A stretch of DNA of 14,251 nucleotides from an uncultured Senegalimassilia sp. (GTDB taxonomy: Bacteria > Actinomycetota > Coriobacteriia > Coriobacteriales > Eggerthellaceae). The stretch lies in assembly GCA_937925385.1 (NCBI GenBank), contig CALEWN010000364.1, positions 1 through 14,251 on the forward strand, read 5' to 3'. The position numbers were made by a program, and so were the translations under genes. This document shows, in pieces, positions 5,955-14,210 of the stretch; positions within the stretch are counted from its first letter, which is position 1; each line of letters starts with the position of its first letter. Below the pieces are notes generated by a model. It did not search any database and was not told the origin of the DNA. It saw nothing but the letters and a program-made list of their open reading frames with translations.

Positions 5955-8900
5955 ATGAAATCGACGAAGCGTTTTAAGGCAGCGTTAGCCGCTGTGCTGG
6001 TGCTTGCGTTGTCGCCGCTGTTCGGCGGCGCGGCGTTCGCAGAAGACTCGTCGGCGGTAACGTACGGCGGAAACAAGACCGCCGTCACGGACCCCTCGAC
6101 CATTTGGGATTGGTCGGGGCTTATCAAGAGCGACACGTCGAGCGTCGGGCGTATCTGGACCGACAAGACCGTGTCAGATGGCGAGATCAGCAAGAACGGC
6201 GTCACCATATCAAAAGAAAATGGCGCGGACTTCCTGACCGCGCTCACGGCGTTGTCGTCCACCTCTAACCTGTCCGATACGGCGACCACGCCGCTTGACA
6301 TCGTGCTGGTGCTCGACGCATCCGGGTCGATGGATAACGCCATGGGCGGCGGCGATGACACAAAGCGCATCGCTGCGCTCAAGAGCGCAGCGAACTCGTT
6401 CATCGATAAGGTCGCTGCGCAGAACGCGGCGGTCAAGGATGCGGCCAAGCAGCATCAGGTCGCTATCGTGAAGTTCGCCGGAAGCAAGACCGACAAGGTC
6501 GGCAACGACACGTATCGCGATGGCCAGTATTGGTACAACTACAGCCAGGTGATGAAAACGCTGGCTCCGTGCACCAATGACACAAAAGGCGCCTTCTCGT
6601 CCCAGGTGAACGCCATCGAACCTGCCGGCGCAACGAATGCCGCCGCAGGCTTGGAGCTTGCGAAGGGCCAGGCCGGCCGTTCCGATGCCAAGAAGGTCGT
6701 CATCTTCTTCACCGACGGCACGCCAACGACCCAGAGCAATTTCTCTCCGGAGGTCGCCTCGAACGCCGTTGGAAACGCTAAGGATATGAAGGACAAGGGT
6801 GCTGTGGTGTATTCCATCGGCATCTTCCAGGGCGCCGATCCGGCCAAGTATCCCGATCCCGATGACATTTCCAATGAGAACAAGTTCATGCATGCCGTGT
6901 CGAGCAACTACCCGTCTGCGACGTATTCATATGAGAAAACGAGTTGGTGGCAGGGCGAATACAAATGGAGCTTCGGCGACCGCGCGAAGGGCTCCGACGG
7001 TAAAGACGCCACGTTCTATAAGAGCGCGACCAACGCCGATGAGCTGAAGCATGTGTTCGACGACATCTCCAAGGAGATCTCGAAGGGCGCCGGCTATCCG
7101 ACGGAGACGAGCGAAGGCTTCGAGCACGAGACCGGCTACATCACCTTTGACGATCAGCTGGGCGATTACATGCAGGTCACCGACCTGTCCAAGCTCGTGT
7201 ACAACGGAATGGTCTACGGCTGCAACTCCAAGACCACGGATGGAAACGTCGACACGTACCATTTCAGCGGTGACGTGCATTCCGGCTTGGCTGCTGCCGA
7301 CCTGAAGGACATCGTGATCACCGTCACGCGTGCGAACGATGCTGCGGTGGGCGACAAGGTGCAGGTGAAGGTGCCCGCGTCCTTGATTCCGCTGCGCAAC
7401 TTCGCCATCGACCTGGCGAAGGATACCATGAGCGTCTCGGACACCACGCCGATCTCGGTGCTGTACTCCTCCGGCGTGAAGCCGGCGGCGCTCGATCTGC
7501 TGGAGAATCCCGACGACGCTATGAAGGCGTATATGGAGAAGAACACCGACGCAACAGGCAAGGTGAACTTCTATGCCAACAAGTGGACCGGCAAGGAAAC
7601 GGGCGACGTGGTCGCCACGTTCGAGCCGGCTGCGGGCAATAGCTACTATTACTTCACGCAGGGCACGCCCATCTACACCGACCAGGCGTGCACTATTCCT
7701 GCGAAGTCGGTAGAGAAGGGTTCCACGTACTACTACAAGCACAGCTACTACGCCATGGAAGGCGGCAAGCCCGTCGCGAAGATCGAGCATGTGTCCTTCC
7801 CCGGCGATGCCGCTGAGAAGGTCGAGGGCGCTATCGGCAAGGATTCCTCCACGGGTGCCTGTTACTTCAAGTCCGGCACGCCGCGTTTGACCTACATTAA
7901 CGAACTGCACAAGGTCAAGGAAGAGAACCGCACGGCCACGGCCACGGACGTTCTGAACCCGAAGTGGAGCGGCATCGAGCAGTCTTCCGCGGAAACGCTC
8001 ATCAACGCCCATCTGGGCAATAACGGCAAGCTGAGCGTCGATGTGCCCGGCACGCTGACGGTGACGAAGCAGCTGCAGCTGCCCGATGGGTATAACGCGG
8101 CTGATTTCGCGAACGAATCCTTCGAGTTCACCATCGCCATGCAAGATGCCGTCGGCAAGAGCTTCAACGCCGTGGTGAAGAACGCGAACGGCGAGCAGCA
8201 AGGCAATAAGTTCGTGCTGGCGTTCGGCCAGGACGGCGAGGCGAAGCATTTCCTGAAGCCGGGCGAGACCCTGTACGTGTACGGGCTTTCCGCGGGCTGG
8301 GACTATAAGGTAAGCGAGACGTCGCGCGACGGCTTCACGGCAGAGGCCGCCGGTGCGGAGGGCCAGATCGCCGCTGGGGAAACGAGCGCGGTAACGTACA
8401 AGAACACGTACGCCGCATCCGGCACGCTGGATGGTGAGACGTACCTCAAGGGCGAGAAGGTGCTGACCGGACGCGCTTGGCTTGAAACCGACGAGTTCAC
8501 GTTCATTCTGAAGGATGCCGACACGTCCGTTGAGGCGCCGATGCCGCCGACCGACACCCTGGGCGAGACGCGTGTCAAGATAACGCAGCCGTATGGCACT
8601 CCAGCTGATACAAAGGTGCACTTCCAGTTCCAGGACATCATCTACACGAAGCCGGGCACGTACACGTATGAGATTTGGGAGTCCGAGGCGCTCAGCACTT
8701 TGAATCCCGGCGTGAGCGCATCCCAGGCGTTGTACCAGGTCGTCGTGACGGTAACCGACAAGGACCACAATGGTACGCTGACGGTGGAGTCTAAGATGAC
8801 GAAGCTGGTAGGCGATGACGGCGTGAAATATGAGAAGCCGCAGCCTATCGAGGACGATACGGCAAAGTTTGTGAACGAGTACAACACCTCTGAGGTGAAG

Positions 8901-11900
8901 TGGACTCCCAGCGGAACGAAGACGTATACGGACGCAACGGGCGAGAACCCCCTTAAACTGGACATGTTCCACGTGATTGTTTGCACGGACAACGCCAAGG
9001 CGCCGTTGCCCGAGGGCGGAGGCGCGACGCGCGTCGATCGCGATAAATGGCGCGGCGTTCTGACCACGGTCGAGGCAGGCGGCGGCATCGCGTTCCCGCA
9101 GGCGACGTTCACGTTTAACGATATTCCTTACGGGGAGACCGATGCTACCTTCGAATACAAGATCGTCGAGGCGGTCGAGGTCAACGGCGAGTGGCGTGCT
9201 GTGCGAGATATCCTGGACGACAAAACCTTCGACCCGGCGGGTATGGTGTACGATCGGACGGTTTGGACCGCGAAGGTGACCATCAAGGATGTTGCCGGCG
9301 AACTTAAAGTGAGCGCCGAGTACTACGAGAACGATAGCGAAGAGCCGATTACCGGCGCCATGTTCAGTTTCGATAACTCGTACAAACCCGATTCCGCTAA
9401 GCTCGAGGGCGATACGGCGATTCACGGCACCAAGGTGCTGACCGGCCGCGATATGGCGGAAGGCGAGGCGTTCGGCTTCAAGCTGAGCGCGGCGGATGGC
9501 GCCACGCAGAAGGCCATTGACGACGGCAGCATCATCATCCCGAAGGGTGCCGAAGAAGCCGTGGTGAGCGGCGCGAAGGCGGGCGATGAGACTAGGTTCT
9601 CCTTTGGCGAGATGACGTTCAAGAAGCCCGGCACGTATTCGTTCGCGGTGCAGGAGGATAAGTACTGCGGCAACGATCTTGACGCAGCGGGCGCCGCAAC
9701 CGGCGGCATCGTGTTCGATCGCCATGTGCACAAGGTAACGGTTAAGGTGACCGATGACCGTACGGGCAAGCTGGTCGCCGCGGTGAGCTATGACAACGGG
9801 CCGGCGCAGTTCGTGAACAAGTACGAGCAGAATGCGCAGTTCTCCGGCATCACCGTCCAGAAGACGCTGCACGGCCGCGACATGGCAGCTGATGAGTTCT
9901 CCTTCAGCATCCATGGCGTGAAATCCGATACCGTGTCTGCGGAAGATGCCGAAGCCCGCTTGACGGATTCCGACCGCAGCTTCACCAACGCTGCGCGCGC
10001 CGATGGCGTCGCGTGCGATATGGCGAAGATGAACGGCGTCGCGTTCACGCAGGCCGACATCGGCAAGACGTTCGCATGCGAAGTGCGCGAGGTCGTGCCC
10101 GCCGATGCTAAGCCTGGCGTCACGTATGACGACAGCGTGCATACGCTCGAGATCACGGTGGGCATGAGCAGCGATGCCGATAAGCATCTGACGCTGACCA
10201 CCAAGCTGGATGGGAAGGTTATCGATCCCGCGACCGAGCCTGTGGCGTTCGTGAACGGCTATCAGGCAACCCCGACCAGCTACGACACCGCAACCGCCGG
10301 CCTGAACAAGGTGCTCGAGGGTCGTAATTGGACCGATGCCGACAACTTCACGTTCGAGCTGAAGGCGCTCGATGGCGGTCCGCTGCCTAAGGATGCCGCG
10401 GGCAACGATGTGGCCACCGCGACGGTGACCAAGGCGAACGCGGAGAGCTTCGGATTCGGCGCGATCGAGTTCACGTCCGACATGGTGAAGGCCGAGCCCG
10501 ACCATAAGCGCACGTTCACCTACGAGGTGCGCGAGGTCGTGCCTGCCGATGGCCATAAGCTGCCGGGCATCCATTACGACGACAACGTGGCTACCATCAA
10601 GGTGACGGTGTCCGACGATGGCTCCGGTATGCTCAAGGCCTCTGCGGTCGCGGAGAACACCAGGTTCGTGAATCGCTATGCCGCTGAGATCGATTACACG
10701 GCGGCGGGCGGCCTGAACGTGGCCAAGACCCTGACCGGCCGCGATATGGCTGAGGGGCAGTTCACGATCAAGGTGACCCCTGGCGACGAGGCGTCGGCGT
10801 ACGCGCTGGGCCTGCCGCTGGAAGGCGCCGAGATCGCCATGCCCGCAGCTGCCGACGGCGTGCAAGCCGTGAAGTCCGTGCTGGGCGAGCAGCACGTGGT
10901 GCTGCGTCAGAGCGACGTGGGCAAGACGTACACCTATAAGGTGGTCGAGGCGGTAGGCGAAAAGGTTACCGGCTACACCTACGACACGACGGAGTACACG
11001 GTAACGGTGATGGTCTGGGACAACCCGGAGAAGGCGGCATTGACGGTCACCACCGAGGTGGCCGGACCTGAGGACATCAAGACGTACGTGTACGACGCAG
11101 ACCCGTCTCCGAACCTCGCAACGGTTTTCTTCGCTAACAAGTATGACGCCTCCACCGATAATCCGGGCGGCACGGCCGCTCAGGTGACGGCGACCAAGGA
11201 GCTCACGGGACGTCCGCTTTCCGCCGACGAGTTCACCTTCGCGGTGAAGTATGCGGCTGGCGGGGACGACCTGCTGACGGCCAAGAACGCGGCCGACGGC
11301 ACTGTGACGTTCGATGATGCCCTGCATTACGACACCAAGATGCTTGAGCGCCTGGTGACCGATGGCAAGGCCTTCAAGACCTCCGGCCAGGGCGACACCT
11401 CGTGGACGGTGAACTACCTGGCTTACGAGAAGACCGACGGTCTGCCCCAGGGCGTCACGGCGCAGACGCAGCCGATCCCGTTCACGGTGACGGTTGTGGA
11501 TAACGGCGACGGCTCGCTTACGGCAACGGCGAACTTGGGCGATGGCCTGAAGTTCGAGAACGCGTACTCCACGGGCGATCCGGTGCAGGTGGGCCTGTCC
11601 GGCGTGAAGATGCTTCAGGCGGCACCCGGGCTTGAACCGGCCTCCATCGAGGACAAGTTCACCTTCACGGTGACCTCCGATGATGCGGCCGCCCCCATGC
11701 CCGAGCGCACCACCGCCAAGAACGCGGCGGACGGCAGCGTGGACTTCGGCACCATCGAGTTCACGTTGGACGACCTTAACCGCGCCCTGGGCGTGAACGA
11801 CCAGACGGCCGTCGCGGACGCCGACAAGGCCGAAGCCGATGCCGCGAAGGCCGCCGATGCCGATGCATCGAAGGCTGCTGCAGACGCCGACAAGGCCGCC

Positions 11901-13172
11901 ACGGGTGCGGATAACGCTTCCGCCCAGGCAGCCGACGACGGCGACAAGCCCGCCGCTGACCAGGGCGACAAGCCCGCGGCAGGCGACGAGCAGGGTGCGG
12001 GTGCCGTAGCGGCTCCCGATACCGACAACGGCACGGTTGACGTGGTCGCTCCCGGCAACCAGCCGACCGACCAGCCGGCTAATCCGGAGCCCGAGTCCGG
12101 CAAGCCCCGTTCCCACGTGTTCACCTATAAGGTGACGGAGAGCGGCTCCGTGCCCGGCGTGACCAACGACGCCACGGCGACCAAGACGGTCAGCTTCAAG
12201 GTGACCGACGACGGCAACGGCAAGCTGACGGTCGAGCGCCAGGGTGCCGCAGCTAACCCGGCGTTCTCCTTCACCAACACCTACACGGTGAAGCCTGCTA
12301 ACTCCAGCGTGACCGATCAGGTGACGGTGGCCAAGACGCTGACGGGCCGCGATATGGCTGCCGGCGAGTTCGCGTTCGAGCTGCTTGAGCGCGGAGATGT
12401 GGTAGCGACCGGAACTAACGCCGCCGACGGCAGCGTGGCGCTGAGCCCGGTGGAGTACACGTATCCCGGCATGCATCGCTACACGTTGCACGAGGTCGGG
12501 GGCGGCACCGTCGCCAACGGCGTGACCTACGACGGCGCGACGTACACCGTGGTCACTACGGTGAAGGACAACGGCGACGGCACGCTCAGCGTGACTCATG
12601 CGCTGGAAGGCGCGCGCGAGGCTACCTTCGCCAACGCCTACCAGGCGACGTCCACGACCGTGACCATCGGCGCTTCCAAGACGCTGGTGGGCAAGAACCT
12701 TGAGGACGGGCAGTTCACGTTCGTGCTGACCGGGGCCGACGGCACCGAGCTTAAGGCGAAGAACGCCGCCGACGGCAAGATCGCCTTCCCGGCGCTGACG
12801 TTCGACAAGCCCGGCACGTACGAGTTCGCGCTCACCGAGCTCGACGATGCACAGGCGAACGTGACGTACGACAAGCGCGCGTACAAGGTGACCGTGACGG
12901 TCGTTGATGACGGGCTCGGCCACCTGAACGCAACGGAGGCAGGCGATGCCGATGTGCTCGCGTTCACGAACACGTACGCCGAGCCTCCGGCGCCCGTGCA
13001 GCCCACGCAGCCTGGCGGCAAGACCTTCGCGCCGAGCGGGCTGGTCGGCAAGGTGCTGACGCAGACGGGCGACGACAAGCTTGCCCTGGTCCTGCCGCTT
13101 GCGGCAGTGGCCCTGGCGGGCGCGGCGTCCATCGCGGCGCTATGCATCATGCGCCGTCGCGATAAGCGCTAG
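5955..13172 (+). CDS. Giant cell-wall-anchored vWA/isopeptide-domain surface protein (adhesin-like)
   Basis: A predicted 2405-residue adhesin or pilus-like fibre, exported by Sec and fixed to the wall by sortase. Start ATG 5955 follows AAGGAGG at 7 bases and directly opens a signal peptide (basic MKSTKRFK, hydrophobic core, likely cleavage after AFA at residue 29). A von Willebrand A domain spans about 115-390, with a complete MIDAS: D121-A-S-G-S125, T227 and D254. Residues about 390-697 are an extracellular region I cannot name. Eleven tandem domains follow (699-2341), the first DUF7601/Cna-B-like and the others FctA/Spy0128-like; each keeps Lys, Glu and Asn in the positions expected for isopeptide cross-links. 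A 98-residue Ala/Asp/Lys-rich insert (1954-2051) splits domain nine. The C-terminus has LTQTG (2368-2372), a hydrophobic helix and an RRRDKR tail. The ligand is unknown; binding through the MIDAS, as in RrgA-type pilus tips, is inference. No sortase gene is in the window. Confidence 0.9.
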   Translation: MKSTKRFKAALAAVLVLALSPLFGGAAFAEDSSAVTYGGNKTAVTDPSTIWDWSGLIKSDTSSVGRIWTDKTVSDGEISKNGVTISKENGADFLTALTALSSTSNLSDTATTPLDIVLVLDASGSMDNAMGGGDDTKRIAALKSAANSFIDKVAAQNAAVKDAAKQHQVAIVKFAGSKTDKVGNDTYRDGQYWYNYSQVMKTLAPCTNDTKGAFSSQVNAIEPAGATNAAAGLELAKGQAGRSDAKKVVIFFTDGTPTTQSNFSPEVASNAVGNAKDMKDKGAVVYSIGIFQGADPAKYPDPDDISNENKFMHAVSSNYPSATYSYEKTSWWQGEYKWSFGDRAKGSDGKDATFYKSATNADELKHVFDDISKEISKGAGYPTETSEGFEHETGYITFDDQLGDYMQVTDLSKLVYNGMVYGCNSKTTDGNVDTYHFSGDVHSGLAAADLKDIVITVTRANDAAVGDKVQVKVPASLIPLRNFAIDLAKDTMSVSDTTPISVLYSSGVKPAALDLLENPDDAMKAYMEKNTDATGKVNFYANKWTGKETGDVVATFEPAAGNSYYYFTQGTPIYTDQACTIPAKSVEKGSTYYYKHSYYAMEGGKPVAKIEHVSFPGDAAEKVEGAIGKDSSTGACYFKSGTPRLTYINELHKVKEENRTATATDVLNPKWSGIEQSSAETLINAHLGNNGKLSVDVPGTLTVTKQLQLPDGYNAADFANESFEFTIAMQDAVGKSFNAVVKNANGEQQGNKFVLAFGQDGEAKHFLKPGETLYVYGLSAGWDYKVSETSRDGFTAEAAGAEGQIAAGETSAVTYKNTYAASGTLDGETYLKGEKVLTGRAWLETDEFTFILKDADTSVEAPMPPTDTLGETRVKITQPYGTPADTKVHFQFQDIIYTKPGTYTYEIWESEALSTLNPGVSASQALYQVVVTVTDKDHNGTLTVESKMTKLVGDDGVKYEKPQPIEDDTAKFVNEYNTSEVKWTPSGTKTYTDATGENPLKLDMFHVIVCTDNAKAPLPEGGGATRVDRDKWRGVLTTVEAGGGIAFPQATFTFNDIPYGETDATFEYKIVEAVEVNGEWRAVRDILDDKTFDPAGMVYDRTVWTAKVTIKDVAGELKVSAEYYENDSEEPITGAMFSFDNSYKPDSAKLEGDTAIHGTKVLTGRDMAEGEAFGFKLSAADGATQKAIDDGSIIIPKGAEEAVVSGAKAGDETRFSFGEMTFKKPGTYSFAVQEDKYCGNDLDAAGAATGGIVFDRHVHKVTVKVTDDRTGKLVAAVSYDNGPAQFVNKYEQNAQFSGITVQKTLHGRDMAADEFSFSIHGVKSDTVSAEDAEARLTDSDRSFTNAARADGVACDMAKMNGVAFTQADIGKTFACEVREVVPADAKPGVTYDDSVHTLEITVGMSSDADKHLTLTTKLDGKVIDPATEPVAFVNGYQATPTSYDTATAGLNKVLEGRNWTDADNFTFELKALDGGPLPKDAAGNDVATATVTKANAESFGFGAIEFTSDMVKAEPDHKRTFTYEVREVVPADGHKLPGIHYDDNVATIKVTVSDDGSGMLKASAVAENTRFVNRYAAEIDYTAAGGLNVAKTLTGRDMAEGQFTIKVTPGDEASAYALGLPLEGAEIAMPAAADGVQAVKSVLGEQHVVLRQSDVGKTYTYKVVEAVGEKVTGYTYDTTEYTVTVMVWDNPEKAALTVTTEVAGPEDIKTYVYDADPSPNLATVFFANKYDASTDNPGGTAAQVTATKELTGRPLSADEFTFAVKYAAGGDDLLTAKNAADGTVTFDDALHYDTKMLERLVTDGKAFKTSGQGDTSWTVNYLAYEKTDGLPQGVTAQTQPIPFTVTVVDNGDGSLTATANLGDGLKFENAYSTGDPVQVGLSGVKMLQAAPGLEPASIEDKFTFTVTSDDAAAPMPERTTAKNAADGSVDFGTIEFTLDDLNRALGVNDQTAVADADKAEADAAKAADADASKAAADADKAATGADNASAQAADDGDKPAADQGDKPAAGDEQGAGAVAAPDTDNGTVDVVAPGNQPTDQPANPEPESGKPRSHVFTYKVTESGSVPGVTNDATATKTVSFKVTDDGNGKLTVERQGAAANPAFSFTNTYTVKPANSSVTDQVTVAKTLTGRDMAAGEFAFELLERGDVVATGTNAADGSVALSPVEYTYPGMHRYTLHEVGGGTVANGVTYDGATYTVVTTVKDNGDGTLSVTHALEGAREATFANAYQATSTTVTIGASKTLVGKNLEDGQFTFVLTGADGTELKAKNAADGKIAFPALTFDKPGTYEFALTELDDAQANVTYDKRAYKVTVTVVDDGLGHLNATEAGDADVLAFTNTYAEPPAPVQPTQPGGKTFAPSGLVGKVLTQTGDDKLALVLPLAAVALAGAASIAALCIMRRRDKR
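8049..12977 (+). repeat. Eleven tandem isopeptide-type domains in the surface protein
   Basis: Domain limits by residue, set by the recurring final strand F-x-N-x-Y: 699-819, 823-976, 977-1143, 1144-1290, 1291-1436, 1437-1575, 1576-1730, 1731-1871, 1872-2110, 2111-2229 and 2230-2341. Candidate bond-forming lysines in the first strand (often AKTLTGRDMA) are K835, K1160, K1303, K1452, K1591, K1748, K1885, K2127 and K2242; the partner Asn sits in F-x-N-x-Y (for example N974, N1288, N1728, N2339). A Glu in aromatic-x-x-x-E (YKVVE, YEVRE, YTLHE, FALTE) is the presumed catalyst. Domain 1 is the most distinct (YKVSE, YKNTY) and domain 3 has the aberrant first strand SGTKTYTD. Domains 8-11 share an NAADG turn missing from most earlier ones, suggesting a separate round of duplication. 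Some copies are still close at DNA level, for example 10721-10752 and 12329-12360 (2 differences in 32). Confidence 0.85.
11814..12107 (+). repeat. Low-complexity Ala/Asp/Lys then Pro-rich insert in domain nine
   Basis: This encodes residues 1954-2051. The first half is built from short degenerate units such as ADADKA, EADAAKA and AAADADKA, likely helical or coiled; the middle repeats GDKPAADQGDKPAAGD; the end is Asn/Pro-rich. It interrupts an isopeptide domain between the strand after the first NAADG turn (FGTIEFTLDDL) and the strand carrying the catalytic-type Glu (HVFTYKVTE). The surrounding domain core is complete. Such short-unit DNA is prone to slippage and may vary in length between strains. 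Confidence 0.75.
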
Positions 13173-13246
13173 CGCAGCCGATCCCGGCGAAGGCCGGATA
13201 TAGGAAACCCGCTGCCGCACCTGCGTAGGGCGGCGGCGGGATGCAA

Positions 13247-13278
13247 GAAGAGGGCCGGGTTGATACCCGGCCCTCTTC
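13247..13278 (+). terminator. Terminator hairpin after the surface protein gene
   Basis: A perfect 14 bp stem (13247-13260 with 13265-13278) closes a TGAT loop. The T-tract behind it is interrupted (GCGTTTCGTTATGTTTG), so it is weaker than the other terminators here. It separates the convergent surface protein and pxpA genes. A second hairpin with one wobble lies just before it at about 13207-13240, without a T-tract. Confidence 0.7.
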
Positions 13279-13390
13279 GCGTTTCGTTATGTTTGTGCGT
13301 TGCTGCTGCCTGGTGGCTGCTGCGGTTCGGCCTGCGGTTGCTCTGTGACGCTACGTTGCGCGCTGCCTCGCGCGCGGTCTCGCCCCGCTG

Positions 13391-14146
13391 CTACACGGGC
13401 TTCACCTCGACGCCGGCCTCGGTCAGCGCGGTGCGGATCTTGCCGGCGAACTCAAGCGCGTGCACGTTGTCGCCGTGGATGCAGATGGTGTCGGGCTTCA
13501 CGGTGATGAGCTTGCCCGAGGCCGACTCGATGGCGCCCTCCTTCACGGCGCGCACCACGCGTGCCACGGCGAAGTCCTCGTCGTCGATGACGGCGTCGGG
13601 AAGCTTGCGCGACACCAGCAGCCCCTCGTCGGTGTAGTTGCGGTCGGCGAAGAACTCCTGCGCGGTGCGGATGCCCTCCGCCTGGCCCGCGCGGATGAGC
13701 TCGCTGTTCGCCAGGCCCACCAGCACCAGGTCCAGGTTGGCGTCGTGCACGGCGGCGGCCACGGCCCGGGCAAGCTCCGGGTCCACAGCGGCGCGGTTGT
13801 ACAGCTGGCCGTGCGGCTTCACGTGGTGCATGCGCGCGCCGGCGGCGTGGCAGAAGGCCTGCAGTGCGCCGATCTGGTACAGGATGTAGTCGTAGGCCTC
13901 GTCGGGCGACATGGCGATGTCGCGGCGGCCGAAGCCCTGCAGGTCGGGGTAGCCCGGGTGCGCGCCCACGGCAACGCCCGCGTCGGCGGCAAGCTTGACG
14001 GTGCGGCGCATGACCGCCGGGTCGCCGGCGTGCATGCCGCACGCCACGTTGACGCTGGAAACCAGCGGGATGACCTGATCGTCAAGCCCGAGCGTGTATC
14101 GCCCGAAGCTTTCCCCCAGGTCGGAGTTGAGATCGATGCTCGGCAT
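13391..14146 (-). CDS. pxpA: 5-oxoprolinase subunit A (LamB/YcsF family)
   Basis: This is a cytoplasmic subunit of the ATP-dependent 5-oxoprolinase PxpABC, which hydrolyses 5-oxo-L-proline (pyroglutamate) to glutamate. From ATG 14146 it is 251 residues, the usual family length. It opens with SIDLNSDLGESFG (3-15), the standard N-terminal motif, then NVACGMHAGDP (33-43), GAHPGYPD (61-68), HHVKPHGQLYN (107-117), FADRNYTDEGLLVSR (166-180) and CIHGDN (222-227), all characteristic of PxpA. I chose 14146 because the family motif begins there and GGAAG lies 8 bases upstream; the upstream ATG at 14209 would add 21 residues within a hairpin. PxpB and PxpC are not in the window; their genes may lie beyond the right edge. 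The stop is convergent with the surface protein gene. Confidence 0.92.
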   Translation of the reverse strand: MPSIDLNSDLGESFGRYTLGLDDQVIPLVSSVNVACGMHAGDPAVMRRTVKLAADAGVAVGAHPGYPDLQGFGRRDIAMSPDEAYDYILYQIGALQAFCHAAGARMHHVKPHGQLYNRAAVDPELARAVAAAVHDANLDLVLVGLANSELIRAGQAEGIRTAQEFFADRNYTDEGLLVSRKLPDAVIDDEDFAVARVVRAVKEGAIESASGKLITVKPDTICIHGDNVHALEFAGKIRTALTEAGVEVKPV

Positions 14147-14176
14147 GTTCAACACTTCCATTTCCATATACATGAG

Positions 14177-14210
14177 CGTGCGCGGTTGCGGCATGTCGCA
14201 ACCGCGCACG
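14177..14210. promoter_or_regulatory. Perfect inverted repeat upstream of pxpA
   Basis: A 14 bp perfect stem (14177-14190 with 14197-14210) surrounds a 6-base GCATGT centre, starting 30 bp upstream of the pxpA start. No T-tract follows on either strand, so it is not a standard intrinsic terminator. It could be an operator, an mRNA hairpin controlling pxpA translation, or the stem of a weak terminator for a gene beyond the window. Confidence 0.45.

Noticed and set aside
6927..12923. A 1998-codon open frame on the minus strand opposite the surface protein gene
   Set aside because: It follows from the GC-rich codon bias of the plus-strand gene. Its product is Arg/His/Gly-rich without domains, and the plus strand has a signal peptide, vWA, repeats and an anchor.
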